Origin: an uncultured Lachnospiraceae bacterium
GTDB lineage: Bacteria; Bacillota; Clostridia; Lachnospirales; Lachnospiraceae
Assembly: GCA_910587935.1 (NCBI GenBank)
Contig: CAJUNP010000029.1
Location: forward strand, 34,153 to 40,788
DNA length: 6,636 nt
Direction: 5' to 3'
The translations under genes and the position numbers were made by a program. This document shows positions 6,087-6,636 of this stretch, one piece after another (position 1 is the stretch's first letter; each line of letters begins with the position of its first letter). The notes below the pieces were generated by a model, which saw only the letters and a program-made list of their open reading frames with translations, was not told where the DNA came from and did not search any database.

Positions 6087-6147
6087 CCCAATTTTATTTT
6101 GATCCGGCGCTGCATAAAAATTTATTTAATCTTAGGACGAACGGGTG

Positions 6148-6153
6148 TATAAT
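6148..6153 (+). promoter_or_regulatory. Probable -10 element of the alpha/beta hydrolase gene
   Basis: A consensus TATAAT, directly preceded by TG, lies 52 bases before the start at 6206. No good -35 is seen; the best words at the right distance are TTTAAT or TTAATC near 6125-6131. Weak -35 recognition is compatible with activator dependence, but that is speculation. Confidence 0.45.
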
Positions 6154-6162
6154 AACGGTAAA

Positions 6163-6176
6163 TCGGAATTTTCCGA
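6163..6176 (+). repeat. Operator-like inverted repeat TCGGAA-TT-TTCCGA upstream of the hydrolase gene
   Basis: Perfect 6-base arms with a 2-base centre lie about 10 bases after the TATAAT at 6148-6153, spanning or just after the expected transcription start. The 2-base loop is too small for a stable RNA hairpin of this length, so a dimeric protein-binding site is more plausible. The protein is unknown. Confidence 0.4.
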
Positions 6177-6191
6177 CACAACTATAAGTCG

Positions 6192-6198
6192 AAAAGGA
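6192..6198 (+). promoter_or_regulatory. Ribosome binding site deciding the hydrolase start
   Basis: In AAAAGGA the AAGG core lies 8 bases before the ATG at 6206 but only 2 bases before the in-frame ATG at 6200, so 6206 is preferred. Confidence 0.6.
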
Positions 6199-6205
6199 TA
6201 TGAAT

Positions 6206-6636
6206 ATGAAACCGAAATCTAAGAAGAAAAAAATTTTCTTTATTGTAATATCTATCGTGGCCGTACTAATAATTGCCGGCGATTGGGCATTGTCTGTAAT
6301 GGTATATAATGAGAATTTTAACCAGCGATTTGAGAGCTATGAGCCGCTTATGCTGTACGTTGATGATTTTGACGGATTGCAGCGCACGAAATATGAGTTT
6401 ATTTCCAATAAGGGGCAGAAACTGGCGGGATATATGTATAGTTTGGGAGAAAAACAGCGTGGTATCATTGTAATGGCACATGGCTTTGGTGGAGGCGGGC
6501 ATAATTCTTACATGGATTGTGCGAATTATTTCGCCCGTCATGGATACTATGTTTTCTCCTATGACGCTACGGGAAATGATGAAAGCGAGGGAAAAGGAGT
6601 CGGAGGGCTTCCACAGGGAGTAACAGACCTTGACTA
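6206..6636 (+). CDS. Membrane-anchored alpha/beta hydrolase (serine aminopeptidase/S9-like), N-terminal part; cut by right window edge
   Basis: The visible 143 residues begin with a basic MKPKSKKKK tail, then a single hydrophobic segment at about 10-25, which suggests an N-terminal signal anchor with the catalytic part outside the membrane. From about residue 60 the alpha/beta hydrolase fold begins: FISNKGQKLAGYM strands (65-77), GIIVMAHGFGGGG (86-98) holding the oxyanion-hole HG, then YFARHGYYVFSYDATGNDESEGK (about 108-130), the usual strand and loop before the nucleophile elbow. The GxSxG serine, catalytic Asp and His would lie past the right edge, so activity cannot be judged and the substrate is unknown. 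Such proteins are commonly annotated as alpha/beta hydrolases or S9/S33-type peptidases. The gene diverges from the FapA-family operon across about 200 bases holding promoters for both. Confidence 0.85.
   Translation, partial: MKPKSKKKKIFFIVISIVAVLIIAGDWALSVMVYNENFNQRFESYEPLMLYVDDFDGLQRTKYEFISNKGQKLAGYMYSLGEKQRGIIVMAHGFGGGGHNSYMDCANYFARHGYYVFSYDATGNDESEGKGVGGLPQGVTDLD

Noticed and set aside
6138..6151. Possible LexA (SOS) box: CGAAC-GGGT-GTATA before the hydrolase
   Set aside because: The left half matches the Bacillus-type box, but the right half keeps only GT of GTTCG. This is likely by chance in an AT-rich promoter.
6266..6541. Minus-strand open frame of 91 codons near the right edge
   Set aside because: It is antisense to the alpha/beta hydrolase frame, which carries the HGFGGG motif, a membrane anchor and a good ribosome binding site.

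Overview
The window looks like a chromosomal segment from a low-to-mid GC Firmicute, most likely a Clostridia member of the Lachnospiraceae type. This is an inference from strong AGGAGG-like ribosome binding sites, sigma-A type promoters, a lipobox lipoprotein with a TTG start, codon use and the gene families present. I see no transposase, integrase, phage gene, tRNA, rRNA or CRISPR array. No gene-free gap exceeds about 200 bases.

Layout from left to right: (1) 1-1291, minus strand: the first 430 residues of cobalamin-dependent methionine synthase (metH), running off the left edge. (2) 1457-1933, plus strand: a small unrecognised lipoprotein, divergent from metH, with a TTG start. (3) 1954-1991: a hairpin terminator with T-runs on both strands, serving two convergent genes. 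(4) 2013-2306, minus: a small Tic20/DUF4870-like membrane protein with its own promoter. (5) 2410-6006, minus: an apparent three-gene operon read right to left, made of a 700-residue FapA-family (DUF342) protein, a REC plus HD-GYP response regulator, and a MmcQ/YjbR-family protein. (6) 6206-6636, plus: the first 143 residues of a membrane-anchored alpha/beta hydrolase, divergent from the operon and cut by the right edge.

The most interesting object is the FapA-family protein. Its N-terminal 230 residues contain at least seven tandem repeats with an exact 26-residue period and no indels (residues 48-229, probably eight repeats from residue 22). The consensus is roughly L-D-V-S-x-Y-x-x-P-x-F-N-W-x-Q-M-x-E-I-R-x-G-L. 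They precede an otherwise ordinary FapA/DUF342 body, which has a beta-helix and a C-terminal coiled coil. Repeat 1 resembles repeat 5 and repeat 2 resembles repeat 6, which suggests an older four-unit (104-residue) duplication.

This gene sits 17 bases upstream of an intact-looking HD-GYP response regulator. The pair may form one functional unit: a scaffold-like polymer or envelope protein with a phosphorylation-controlled cyclic-di-GMP phosphodiesterase. That link is inferred from co-transcription only. The metH gene, lipoprotein and hydrolase appear to be independent units.
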